Shown here piece after piece: positions 32,277 to 40,509 of a stretch of 64,000 nt of DNA. This DNA comes from Leadbetterella sp040829825 (GTDB taxonomy: Bacteria > Bacteroidota > Bacteroidia > Cytophagales > Spirosomataceae). A program made the position numbers and the translations under genes. The DNA is taken from assembly GCF_040829825.1 (NCBI RefSeq), contig NZ_JBFOLH010000009.1. The stretch is one strand, 5' to 3'. The notes beneath the pieces were generated by a model that saw nothing but the letters and a program-made list of their open reading frames with translations, had not been told where the DNA came from and ran no database searches. Each line of letters opens with the position of its first letter. Positions within the stretch are counted from its first letter, which is position 1.

Positions 32277-32870
32277 TCACAAAATGCTGTTTATAAACAA
32301 GTTACAAAACAGGAAAATGATACAATCTTTCAGGATCTTCAGGCCGGAATAGATGAATTTACAGGCCGACTGGTAGTTCACACCCATGATCCGGGCTACT
32401 TCTTCATTGGAAAGATCGTGGTAATACCGCAGGTTAATGGCCTCCTGCTGGCGTTTGGAGAGTTTTTGCAGCGCTTTTTCCAGCCGGGCCAGGCGGGAAT
32501 CCCGATCTTCATTTTCTAACAGGACAAATTCGATGGAAGGTTCTGAAATATCCTCTTCCTTCGGCTCTGTAGTAACGGTACCCGGTATATTTTTGCTCAG
32601 CTTGTTCCTAAGGGCTCTTAGCAGGTAAAAGCGTATATTATCGGTATCGGCCAGGCGCAAACGGCTGTTCCAGACTTCCAGGAAAAGGTCCTGTACGGCA
32701 TCCTGGATAAGCACGGTATCGGAGGTCAGCTTCTTCCCGTAGTGGATCAGGGCCTGGATCTCACGCCGGTATATCTGCCCGAAAGCCGGCTCACTTCCGG
32801 CTTTAAAGGCTTCCCATAAAGCCTGATCCTCTTTAAATAACTCTTTATCCATAGCCCTGAGCTTTGCCAA
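32277..32870 (-). CDS. ECF RNA polymerase sigma-70 factor, Bacteroidetes family
   Basis: 197 residues from the first Met; MDKELFKEDQALWEAFKAGS (start 32852) is an equally good start. Region 2 includes FGQIYRREIQALIHYGKKLT and VQDLFLEVWNSRLR; region 4 reads LSKRQQEAINLRYYHDLSNE then EVARIMGVNYQSACKFIYSG. It is the first gene of the sigma-FecR-receptor order and presumably activates the receptor gene and perhaps pafA. Confidence 0.94.
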   Translation of the reverse strand: MAKLRAMDKELFKEDQALWEAFKAGSEPAFGQIYRREIQALIHYGKKLTSDTVLIQDAVQDLFLEVWNSRLRLADTDNIRFYLLRALRNKLSKNIPGTVTTEPKEEDISEPSIEFVLLENEDRDSRLARLEKALQKLSKRQQEAINLRYYHDLSNEEVARIMGVNYQSACKFIYSGLKILKDCIIFLFCNLFINSIL

Positions 32871-32991
32871 CGGGGTGCCAAAGCGATTACCGGGCTAAAA
32901 ATAACCATTATATATTACATAACTAATATTCTGCAGATTCTTGTTGCATGAATTTGCACGACGCGCTACACCTCAGCTGCGCTTTTTTTGC

Positions 32992-32999
32992 TAATTTAG
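32992..32999 (+). promoter_or_regulatory. Possible -7 box before the LytTR gene
   Basis: TAATTTAG differs from TAnnTTTG by one base and lies 23 bases before the Met at 33023. It supports that start over 32948, which would lie upstream of the box. Confidence 0.3.
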
Positions 33000-33022
33000 C
33001 CGGTGATATTCAACGGTTCAGC

Positions 33023-33892
33023 ATGACATTACAGCAGGTTATTATTTTCAGCCAAAGCCAGCAGAAGCGTAACGCTTTCCTGTTGAAGGCGCTTGTTTTG
33101 TTGGTTTTTATAACCGTCTGGATAGATTATTTCTTCTCCGAAGTCCAGAGTACCTCCTTTTATCTTTCAGAGTCGCTCCTGTTCAGTTCTTACTGGCTGC
33201 TTTTTTTACCCCTGCTGAATATTCAATGGAAGATGGCGGCCAGGAGGCCTTTGAAGGGATTTTTATATGCCGCTCTGGCCACGGCCATTCACCTGCTTTC
33301 TTACCCCGCCCTGGTGTGGCTGATATCCGGATGCTTTTACGGGCATACATTTGCTTACCGGCAGACCTTTGAGTACGGCCTTACCACTTATTTCATTAAA
33401 ACTTTTCTTATTTACGGCCTGTCGGTACCTGTTATTGCCCTCATACGGGCATCGTCGCTGGCGTTAAAAAGTGATGATCTGCCGGCCGGGACTTCCGGGC
33501 ATAAAACATTGCCGGTACCCCGGGAAGAACCGGCGGAGCGCACCTGTTTTCCCCGTTCCCTGCTTGTTCCTGACACAAATAACACGAAAACCCTTATCCA
33601 AACCACAGATATCCTGTACTTTACGGCCAATTCCCCTTATATCAACGTTTATCACCCCGTAAAAAAATACCTGCTTACCGAAACGTTAAGATCTTTGGAA
33701 ACCAGGCTATCGACGAACCAGTTTGTGCGTATTCACAAGTCCTGCATCGTCAACGTGGAAAAAGTGGTTTCGTGCCGCTCCCGTTTAAACGGCGACTATG
33801 ACCTGGAGCTGTCTGACGGCACCCCGCTCCGCCTGAGCCGGAATTATACGGCCGGCTTCAGGGCCCGGTTTCATCGTTATACACCAGATTAA
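33023..33892 (+). CDS. Membrane-anchored LytTR transcriptional regulator
   Basis: 289 residues from 33023 (MTLQQVIIFSQSQQKRNAFL); an upstream ATG at 32948 adds 25 doubtful residues. Four membrane spans fill the first ~160 residues (for example ALVLLVFITVWIDYFF, SYWLLFLPLLNIQW). The C-terminal LytTR domain reads ILYFTANSPYINVYHPVKKY, ETRLSTNQFVRIHKSCIVN and LSDGTPLRLSRNY. It binds DNA while tethered in the membrane, without a receiver domain. Divergent from the sigma factor gene; targets unknown. Confidence 0.88.
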   Translation: MTLQQVIIFSQSQQKRNAFLLKALVLLVFITVWIDYFFSEVQSTSFYLSESLLFSSYWLLFLPLLNIQWKMAARRPLKGFLYAALATAIHLLSYPALVWLISGCFYGHTFAYRQTFEYGLTTYFIKTFLIYGLSVPVIALIRASSLALKSDDLPAGTSGHKTLPVPREEPAERTCFPRSLLVPDTNNTKTLIQTTDILYFTANSPYINVYHPVKKYLLTETLRSLETRLSTNQFVRIHKSCIVNVEKVVSCRSRLNGDYDLELSDGTPLRLSRNYTAGFRARFHRYTPD

Positions 33893-33959
33893 CCACCTCT
33901 TACCTTATTCCGTTTGATAGTCAGGCATTGAGAGATAGATATTTGCTGCAAAAAAGCAA

Positions 33960-35153
33960 ATGAAAAATCTATTTATTGCCTTCCTGACGGTGTATCTGGC
34001 CACAGGATGCCATGGTCAGACACAGCAAACTACCTCACATGAAAAACATTCCCAAAAAATCATTGGTGGCGGCTGTGACGGTTGTGAATTAATGTATATC
34101 GGTATGCCGGATGTGATCCGTGCTACCGATACCAGCGCAGGATGGTACGAGCAGGGGCAGAAGCTGGTGGTCACGGGCACAGTATACCGCTTAGACGGTA
34201 AAACGCCGGCACCCGGTGTCATCATTTACTACTGGCAGACCGATAATGACGGTTATTACAGTCCCCGGGAAGGAATGGACGAACGTGTAAAACGTCACGG
34301 TCATATCCGCGGCTGGGTAAAGACGGATACGCGCGGACAATACACCCTCCGGACCATTCGTCCCGCCCCTTACCCGGGTGAGGCCCTGCCGGCCCATATT
34401 CACCTTTCGGTAAAAGAGCCTCAGCTACCCAACGAATACTATACAGATGAGATCAACTTCGACGACGATAAATTGCTGATCCCGCATTTTAAGAGGTACC
34501 CGCAGGAGAACCGGGGCGGAAGCGGTGTGGTGCGGGTCTTGCTGCAGGACAGCCTGCAGATTGCCGAGCACGATATCATCCTGGGTCTGAATATTCCGAA
34601 CTACCCCGAAAAAGCCATCGTATCGTCCGGCCTGAACATCGGGGAAGACCAGCCCTCGTTTATTCCCTTTCACGCTTATGGCCCGGATAAGGGAACCCAG
34701 ACCTGCCCCGTCTGCCAATACGGCCGTTTCCACGGAATTATCTATTTCGTAGGGAATCATCCTGACTGGCCGGAGATAAAGAAATGGCTCTCCTACCTGG
34801 AGCAGGAAAGCCGGAAACGGGAAAAGTACCTGAAAGTCTATTTTGTTTATGGCAACGAACGGTCTTACAGCCGGAAAGCCCGTGAAAGCGAGCTGGAGCA
34901 ACTGGGCAGAGAACTCCGCATTCAAAACACCGCCCTAACCTTTGTACCTTCTTTCGCTGACACGGTCACCGAAGCCCATCTGAACCGGGTAAACCCGGAA
35001 GCGGATAATACATTCATCATCTACAAGCACCGGGGCATCGTAGATAAATACGTGAACCTGAAAGCTACAGCGGAGAATTTCAGGCTGATCTCCCAAAGCC
35101 TCGACAGGACCCGGGGAGATTATTTCGGTTTGCCGGAGCCGGAGCACCGGTGA
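33960..35153 (+). CDS. Intradiol dioxygenase-like lipoprotein with a C-terminal extension
   Basis: 397 residues. Lipobox LATGC near residue 17. Residues ~35-200 match the intradiol ring-cleavage dioxygenase fold: GGGCDGCELMYIGMP, IIYYWQTDNDGYYS, GHIRGWVKTDTRGQYTL and PYPGEALPAHIHL, which supply the Tyr/His iron ligands. Residues ~225-397 are an added domain beginning TQTCPVCQYGRFHGIIYFVG with a C-x-x-C, probably thioredoxin-like. Stand-alone intradiol proteins of this kind are about 200-220 residues, so this is a fusion. The aromatic substrate is unknown. It follows the LytTR gene on the same strand by 67 bases. Confidence 0.78.
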   Translation: MKNLFIAFLTVYLATGCHGQTQQTTSHEKHSQKIIGGGCDGCELMYIGMPDVIRATDTSAGWYEQGQKLVVTGTVYRLDGKTPAPGVIIYYWQTDNDGYYSPREGMDERVKRHGHIRGWVKTDTRGQYTLRTIRPAPYPGEALPAHIHLSVKEPQLPNEYYTDEINFDDDKLLIPHFKRYPQENRGGSGVVRVLLQDSLQIAEHDIILGLNIPNYPEKAIVSSGLNIGEDQPSFIPFHAYGPDKGTQTCPVCQYGRFHGIIYFVGNHPDWPEIKKWLSYLEQESRKREKYLKVYFVYGNERSYSRKARESELEQLGRELRIQNTALTFVPSFADTVTEAHLNRVNPEADNTFIIYKHRGIVDKYVNLKATAENFRLISQSLDRTRGDYFGLPEPEHR

Positions 35154-35268
35154 GGAAAGTGTCTAAAATAGAAAAAGTTCTACAAGTAGAATAGGGCCTA
35201 TTTGAAAGCGGGAACACGTCTGGGCTTCCCAGCACTCTGACTTGTTCCTGCTTCTGAGACATTTCCGT

Positions 35269-35802
35269 TTAATCCCCGATAGCTACTCTTTTGTTAATTT
35301 CAGGAGCATCTTTTACATATTTGACCAAAACAATGTCTCCAATACTAAAAGCAGGTAAAGCTAAGAGATTGAATGTGCCAGAATAACTTTTTCTGAGGGA
35401 ATCTTCAAATTCATATTTGACCTCCCAATGTTCCGGAAACTCTTTTCTTTTAATTGTAACAGGATCAAAATGGTCGATTTCTACAATTCTGGCATTAGCA
35501 AAACTCCCCGATACCTCAAGTTTTTGCTCTTGTTCTTCAATACTTCCAAAAGTAATTCGGTCAAAAATCCCATAAGTAATTATACTTAAGGCAATTGTTA
35601 AGGCCAAGAATAATTTGGTTAGTGCACTATAATAGGATTTTTCTCTAAGAAAACTCATTATGCCCGTAATAAAAAGATACCAGGTGACTAACGCCACTAT
35701 TGCAAAGGGGATTTTCGATAGAATTCCATTGTTATGGGCAACAAAATAATACAAAGGATAGCAAATAGCTAAACCGGTTAAGAGCACAAGAATTTTTTTC
35801 AT
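35269..35802 (-). CDS. Hypothetical membrane protein
   Basis: About 177 residues from the ATG at 35802 (MKKILVLLTGLAICYPLYYF); the frame stays open upstream to 35940 but those residues look non-coding. Three or four membrane spans fill the first half (IPFAIVALVTWYLFITGIM, FLALTIALSIITYGIF). The second half is soluble, with HFDPVTIKRKEFPEHWEVKY and FSIGDIVLVKYVKDA. No firm family. Codon use is more AT-rich than its neighbours, suggesting recent acquisition. The next gap (35941-36193) holds only short unrecognised reading frames. Confidence 0.6.
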   Translation of the reverse strand: MKKILVLLTGLAICYPLYYFVAHNNGILSKIPFAIVALVTWYLFITGIMSFLREKSYYSALTKLFLALTIALSIITYGIFDRITFGSIEEQEQKLEVSGSFANARIVEIDHFDPVTIKRKEFPEHWEVKYEFEDSLRKSYSGTFNLLALPAFSIGDIVLVKYVKDAPEINKRVAIGD

Positions 35803-36193
35803 TTTTTGGGTTCTTTTATTTGACTTGAGATTTGATAAAACTAACTGAATAACAACGGCCGGAATGTGGATCATTGACCAGATACTAACAGGGCATGCTG
35901 CCGCAGGAAATAAAAAACATTGCACAAATAATGGTTCCAATGGTTTATTGGCGCAAATATAGAAATTTAATTCTGGGAATTTATTTGCCAGGGTTCCTTG
36001 TTTGGCTTGATCAATAACCCTCCCTTTTGTAACGGAGAAAGAGAACTAAGTGCAAAGGCTTACCTGGCCGGAAATGGTGATGCAGAAGCTGAAAAAATAA
36101 CAAGTCAGCCCGTTTGGTTGTAACCTTTTGTCCGGAGCACGGTTTATAGTGTATTAAGATGGAGAATATTCTTGAAACCTTGCAAAAAAGTAT

Positions 36194-37537
36194 ATGGTAC
36201 GTTGGATTATTTTGCTCGCGCTTTTCGTAAGCAAGAGCTATGCACAATCGGAAAAGTGGGAAGCTTTGGTCCAGAAATCAGACAGTGCAGCCTTCAGCGG
36301 GTTGTTAATCCCTGAAAAGTCAGGGGTAGGATCCAATCCTTATTTATCAAGGATAAAGGAATGGGCAGATAACAGTCGTATCAGTGCTGACAGCCTGTTT
36401 TATTTATTAAGCCACTGGAATGCTTACCCGAAACCGGAGAAAACAGGAATTATCTGCAGGTATTGGGTGCAGCTTTCTGACGAATACCGCGTTCCTTACT
36501 TCGTTTATATTCCGGAAGGCTATAATCCGCGGCATAAAACCGCCTTACTGGTTTATTACAAAGGCGGCTGGCTCAACCGGAGCCAGTACCCGGCCAGGTA
36601 TGAGCAGGAGATCATTACAGACAACCCCACTTTTTCTTATCTTGACGGCTATAACGTTATAGAAATATTTCCGGCCCTGAAAAATGACCTGGCCATATAC
36701 GGAAAATACGGTTACGCCCATTTGCAAAAAATGGTAGCGGAAACCAAGAAAATATTCAATACAGACGATAACAAGGTATTTCTTGCCGGATTTTCAGATG
36801 GCGGAAAAAGCGTTTACAACGCCGCTTCTTTTGTACAGACACCGTTTGCCTGTTTTTACCCGATCAATAGTTTCCCTCCTTCATCGCCTGCTTACCCGAA
36901 CCTCATCAACCGCCCGGTTTTTTCTTTTACGGCCGAGAAGGATGCTATCACGGACTGGAGAAGCATCAAAACCAAAGCTGAATATGTGAACAGAATCGGC
37001 GGGAAGTGGAATTTCCGGTTTATGCCGGGGAAAGCCCATTTCTATAAACCGTATGAAAAGGAAGTGCTGCCCCTGCTGTTTGAGCACATAAAGGTGACTA
37101 ACCGGGATCCTCTGCCGCTCAGGGTTACGTACGACCGGTCATTCAACGACGATGATTTTAAAGGAGTGGACTGGCTACAAATCTCCGTTAACACCCAAAA
37201 GCCTACTACTCCCTATCATTTCAGCGATACCGTCAGAACCTATTCCGCAGATGGTGAGGAATCTGTCCGCTACTACGGAGAAAAAACCGGCCAGGTCAGA
37301 GCTGCCTTCTTTGATAACACATTTACCCTTATCACCTCCCAGACAGATTCGGTTACGCTTTACATTTCACCGCTTATGGTAGACCTGGATCGCCCCGTCA
37401 AGGTGATTATAAACGGGAAAACCCGGTTTGAAGAAAAAGTTTTAGCTTCCAAATCTTTTATGGCTGCACATTTCCTGCAGAATTTTGACCGGGACATGAT
37501 CTTTGTTAATCAGATCACCGTATCGACACCGGATTAA
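36194..37537 (+). CDS. Exported alpha/beta-hydrolase (esterase-like)
   Basis: 447 residues with a signal peptide (MVRWIILLALFVSKSYAQSE). The hydrolase core shows HKTALLVYYKGGW, the nucleophile elbow VFLAGFSDGGKSVYNAA (G-x-S-x-G), an acid candidate in FTAEKDAITDW and a His in MPGKAHFYKPY. The last ~140 residues form a beta domain (VDWLQISVNTQKPTTPYHF). Likely a periplasmic or secreted esterase or peptidase of the S9-like type. Single gene. Confidence 0.78.
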   Translation: MVRWIILLALFVSKSYAQSEKWEALVQKSDSAAFSGLLIPEKSGVGSNPYLSRIKEWADNSRISADSLFYLLSHWNAYPKPEKTGIICRYWVQLSDEYRVPYFVYIPEGYNPRHKTALLVYYKGGWLNRSQYPARYEQEIITDNPTFSYLDGYNVIEIFPALKNDLAIYGKYGYAHLQKMVAETKKIFNTDDNKVFLAGFSDGGKSVYNAASFVQTPFACFYPINSFPPSSPAYPNLINRPVFSFTAEKDAITDWRSIKTKAEYVNRIGGKWNFRFMPGKAHFYKPYEKEVLPLLFEHIKVTNRDPLPLRVTYDRSFNDDDFKGVDWLQISVNTQKPTTPYHFSDTVRTYSADGEESVRYYGEKTGQVRAAFFDNTFTLITSQTDSVTLYISPLMVDLDRPVKVIINGKTRFEEKVLASKSFMAAHFLQNFDRDMIFVNQITVSTPD

Positions 37538-37580
37538 AAATGAAGGCATTAAATCGCTCATATATCCTACAGGCTCATTC

Positions 37581-38693
37581 TTACTTCCGGGTCTGCTCTG
37601 CCGACTGCCCCGTATACCGTTCGCCCACGATCTTCACTTTATTCAGATCGGCGGTCAGTTTGCTGAGCTCATCCCCTGTAAATTCATACTCCGCCGCACC
37701 CATATTCTCCTGCAGGTGAGCCAGCTTTGTGGTTCCGGGAACAGGCACGATAAAAGGCTTCTGAGCCAGCAGCCAGGCCAGCGCCACCTGCGCCACGGTC
37801 AGGCCTCTGTGGTCGCCGAACTCTTTCAGGATATCGATCAGCGGCCAGTTGGCAATAAGCGCTTCCGGCTGATAGCGGGGAAGCGATGCCCGGTTATCGT
37901 TGGAAGCGATGTATTGGGTACGTTCATTGATATACCCGGTGATCAGGCCCCTGCTGAGCGGACTGTAGGGCACAAAACCTATCCCCAGCTCTTCACAGAC
38001 CTTGATGACATCATTTTCCGGCTGGCGGGTCATCAGGGAATATTCGCTTTGCAGAGCGGTTACCGGCTGTACGGCGTACGCTTTCCGGATATTCTCTACC
38101 CCGGCTTCGCTCAGCCCGAAGTGCTTCACTTTACCGGCTTTTATCAGATCCTTTACCGTTCCGGCCACATCCTCCATGGGCACGTTCGGATCTACCCGAT
38201 GCTGATAGAGCAGGTCGATATAGTCGGTTCTCAGGCTTTTTAAGGAGTGATCCACCACCTGCTTTATTCTTTCAGGGCGACTGTCGAGTCCCAGCGCAGG
38301 CTTTCCCTCCTTAAACCCGAATTTGGTAGCGATCATCACTTCTTTCCGGATCGGAGCCAGGGCCTCCCCTACCAGCTCCTCGTTCACCAGTGGCCCGTAG
38401 GCTTCTGCTGTATCAAAGAGATTTACGCCCAGCTCAGGGGCTTTGCGCAGGAAGGCGATCATGGTTTTCCGGTCCGGGATAAAGCTCCGATGATAGCTCA
38501 TGCCCATACAGCCCAGGCCCAGGGGAGATACCTCTATGCTGTGGTTTCCTGAACCCAGCCGGCGGGTTTTCAGCTTTTGCGGGGTTCCGTTTTCTCTATC
38601 CTGTTCTTTGGTGGTTGCTCCCCATACGGACGTAGTAAACAAGGTTGTTCCCAGCATGGCTCCTGCTTTTACAAAATTTCTGCGATTCTTCAT
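37581..38693 (-). CDS. Aldo/keto reductase, exported
   Basis: 370 residues from ATG 38693 (MKNRRNFVKAGAMLGTTLFT), a Tat-like RRNF signal; the open frame upstream to 38774 is not needed. The TIM-barrel shows LGLGCMGMSYH, VNLFDTAEAYGPLVNEELVG (catalytic Asp and Tyr), IATKFGF (Lys) and LLYQHRVD (His). It reduces carbonyls with NADPH. A Tat-exported member implies a cofactor bound before export. Convergent with the esterase gene. Confidence 0.9.
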   Translation of the reverse strand: MKNRRNFVKAGAMLGTTLFTTSVWGATTKEQDRENGTPQKLKTRRLGSGNHSIEVSPLGLGCMGMSYHRSFIPDRKTMIAFLRKAPELGVNLFDTAEAYGPLVNEELVGEALAPIRKEVMIATKFGFKEGKPALGLDSRPERIKQVVDHSLKSLRTDYIDLLYQHRVDPNVPMEDVAGTVKDLIKAGKVKHFGLSEAGVENIRKAYAVQPVTALQSEYSLMTRQPENDVIKVCEELGIGFVPYSPLSRGLITGYINERTQYIASNDNRASLPRYQPEALIANWPLIDILKEFGDHRGLTVAQVALAWLLAQKPFIVPVPGTTKLAHLQENMGAAEYEFTGDELSKLTADLNKVKIVGERYTGQSAEQTRK

Positions 38694-38877
38694 GGGTATT
38701 CTGTTGATTCCATGCACAAATTTCGGGAGCAGAAACCAGGATACCCGTATACAGATTACTGCTTTTACTACCAATATTACTGATGGGATATTTCCATGGT
38801 GCCCTTTTAATTCAGTCGAAAAGGCTCCACTCTGACATTTGTCAACACCTTAACTGTAGCTTAAGGAGCTGCAATTG

Positions 38878-39435
38878 CTATTTTTCTATGCCCGAGTATT
38901 TCCTGTAAATCGCCCGGTAACCGAAAAGCCGCCCTACGGGGGCAACTATATGCATCAAAAGTTTCTGTATGCCGAGAGGGATATCGGCCAGGTAAGATTT
39001 ACTATCCAGGTATTTCATGAATACCAGCTCCTGGACCAGGCCGGTCTTCCCGTTTTTCCCTTTCCCATCGGCAAGAAGTCCAACCAGGTTTTCAATCAGG
39101 TACTCGAAGTCTAAAGCCGGCTCTACGGAGTGTATATAAACCACCTCTGTATTGCCATTATTGTAATGATTATGAGGGACATTCTTAGGCAGGGTTACTT
39201 TTTCTCCGGCAGTCAGGAGGGAAGTCTTCCCATTTTGTAACAACGTTAGCTCCCCTGAGATTACTTCGAAGGTTTCGTCCTGGAAAGCGTGAAAATGATT
39301 CGGCACTACCGGGCCTTTGCTTTTCAGGGTAGCTTTCATGCTTACCGATACTCCCCCGGTGTCCTGGGCAGTTTCGAGAAATTCATAGGAGTCTCCGGTG
39401 GCAGGGTTCGTGATGATCTGTCCTTGGGTTGGCAT
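38878..39435 (-). CDS. Cupin-domain protein
   Basis: 185 residues. A single cupin barrel with metal-site residues in NHFHAFQDETFEVISGELTL (H-x-H, E) and NVPHNHYNNGNTEVVYIH. The C-terminal third is an added helix-rich region (YLADIPLGIQKLLMHIVAPV). No signal peptide. Function within the large cupin superfamily unknown. Single leftward gene. Confidence 0.83.
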   Translation of the reverse strand: MPTQGQIITNPATGDSYEFLETAQDTGGVSVSMKATLKSKGPVVPNHFHAFQDETFEVISGELTLLQNGKTSLLTAGEKVTLPKNVPHNHYNNGNTEVVYIHSVEPALDFEYLIENLVGLLADGKGKNGKTGLVQELVFMKYLDSKSYLADIPLGIQKLLMHIVAPVGRLFGYRAIYRKYSGIEK

Positions 39436-39592
39436 TTTATTTTTACTTAGGGTTTGAAAATGATTCTATTGCGTGTGGGATGTAAACAAAAGTAACAAAA
39501 TTTCCTGTAGATAAGAGATACTGGTCGGTGAGATTTAGCTTTTTACTCAGGCTTGGGGCCCGATTAACGTTTAATGTTCAGTCCCGGGTTAA

Positions 39593-39622
39593 ATTTCCGG
39601 GCAAACTTATCTGCCCGGAAAT
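39593..39622. repeat. Intergenic hairpin
   Basis: ATTTCCGGGCA and TGCCCGGAAAT form a perfect 11-bp stem with an 8-base loop in the 254-base gap 39436-39689. No T-run. It may terminate the doxX-like transcript that ends at 39690. Nothing else recognised in the gap. Confidence 0.5.
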
Positions 39623-39689
39623 GAACCTCCATTTAGAATCGCGCGGATTTACACAGGAAACGTATTCCGGATAAAATGCCGGGACGGTT

Positions 39690-40058
39690 TTAAGCTACCT
39701 TATATGTTCTCCGGTAATACAGGTAAGAAGTAGCCAGTACAGCTAAAAACACCAGGGGCATAACCACGGCCTGCGTAGGATCAGCAGACGCCCCATGGGC
39801 AATAGTTGCTGAAATTAAATTCAGGGCAAAGCCCGCATAAGCGATCAGCTTAAAGTCACGCGACACAAAAGGGATCAGCAGGATCAATACCCCCAGGATC
39901 TTGGCCACGGCCAGTTCTATTCTGAAATAATCCGGAAATCCTAAGTGTTCAAAGGCCAGGCGCATTTCAGGGGCTGTAAGGTAATTGTAAGCGCTAAACA
40001 GCATAAACAGGGAGAAAACGCCTGTAATGGACCAATAAATAATTTTGTCTTTTTTCAT
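39690..40058 (-). CDS. DoxX-like membrane protein
   Basis: 122 residues, four membrane spans (IYWSITGVFSLFMLFSAYNY, IELAVAKILGVLILLIPF, LIAYAGFALNLISATIAHG, VVMPLVFLAVLATSYLYY). DoxX-like family; such proteins are often controlled by divergent HxlR regulators and linked to thiol or carbonyl stress. It diverges from the HxlR gene with a 73-85-base promoter region. Confidence 0.88.
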   Translation of the reverse strand: MKKDKIIYWSITGVFSLFMLFSAYNYLTAPEMRLAFEHLGFPDYFRIELAVAKILGVLILLIPFVSRDFKLIAYAGFALNLISATIAHGASADPTQAVVMPLVFLAVLATSYLYYRRTYKVA

Positions 40059-40078
40059 CTTTTTTAAATTTGATGCTG

Positions 40079-40086
40079 CAAAATTA
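40079..40086 (-). promoter_or_regulatory. -7 box of the doxX-like gene
   Basis: Minus-strand TAATTTTG fits TAnnTTTG and lies 20 bases before the ATG at 40058. The HxlR operator candidate at 40115-40128 lies near its -33 position. Confidence 0.5.
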
Positions 40087-40114
40087 TTTACATTTGGTTT
40101 CTTATTGTAATCAG

Positions 40115-40128
40115 TTACCTTTAGGTAA
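40115..40128. promoter_or_regulatory. Candidate HxlR operator
   Basis: TTACCT-tt-AGGTAA is a perfect dyad between the divergent doxX-like and hxlR-like genes, flanked by two direct GTAATCA repeats (40107-40113 and 40125-40131). The placement fits repression of both promoters by the adjacent HxlR protein. Confidence 0.55.
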
Positions 40129-40143
40129 TCAATGCTTCAGAAT

Positions 40144-40491
40144 ATGAAAAAAAGTGAACACAAAAATTGCATGTCGGCCCTGCTTCCGGTAAAGGATGCC
40201 CTGGACGTGGTCAGCGGAAAATGGAAGCTCCTGATCCTGATTTCCATCTGGGAAGGAAATAAGCATTTCCGGGAAATAGAGCGCAGCATCCCCCGGCTCA
40301 CCACCAAAGTTCTGGCCAATGAGTTGAAGCTAATGGAAGAAAACCACCTCATCACGCGAACCGTCATTAACGGTTTCCCGGTACGCACCGAATATACCGC
40401 CACTGAATATTCCCAAACACTGAAAAAGGTGATGGCCGAACTCCGGGACTGGGGTATTAATCACCGGAAAAAGGGTTTGGGGCATTCGTGA
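40144..40491 (+). CDS. HxlR-family transcriptional regulator
   Basis: 115 residues from ATG 40144 (MKKSEHKNCMSALLPVKDAL); an upstream ATG at 40132 adds four residues but sits right against the operator. Winged helix with VVSGKWKLLILISIWEGNKH and IPRLTTKVLANELKLMEENH, the family signature. The single Cys near the N-terminus (HKNCMS) is the redox or electrophile sensor position in relatives such as HypR and YodB. It should control the divergent doxX-like gene. Confidence 0.93.
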   Translation: MKKSEHKNCMSALLPVKDALDVVSGKWKLLILISIWEGNKHFREIERSIPRLTTKVLANELKLMEENHLITRTVINGFPVRTEYTATEYSQTLKKVMAELRDWGINHRKKGLGHS

Positions 40492-40509
40492 GCGGGCGGG
40501 GCGTTTGGT

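Noticed and set aside
36011..36193. Possible small gene before the esterase
   Set aside because: Several short frames exist (one ends TWPEMVMQKLKK) but none has a start, ribosome site or recognisable family.
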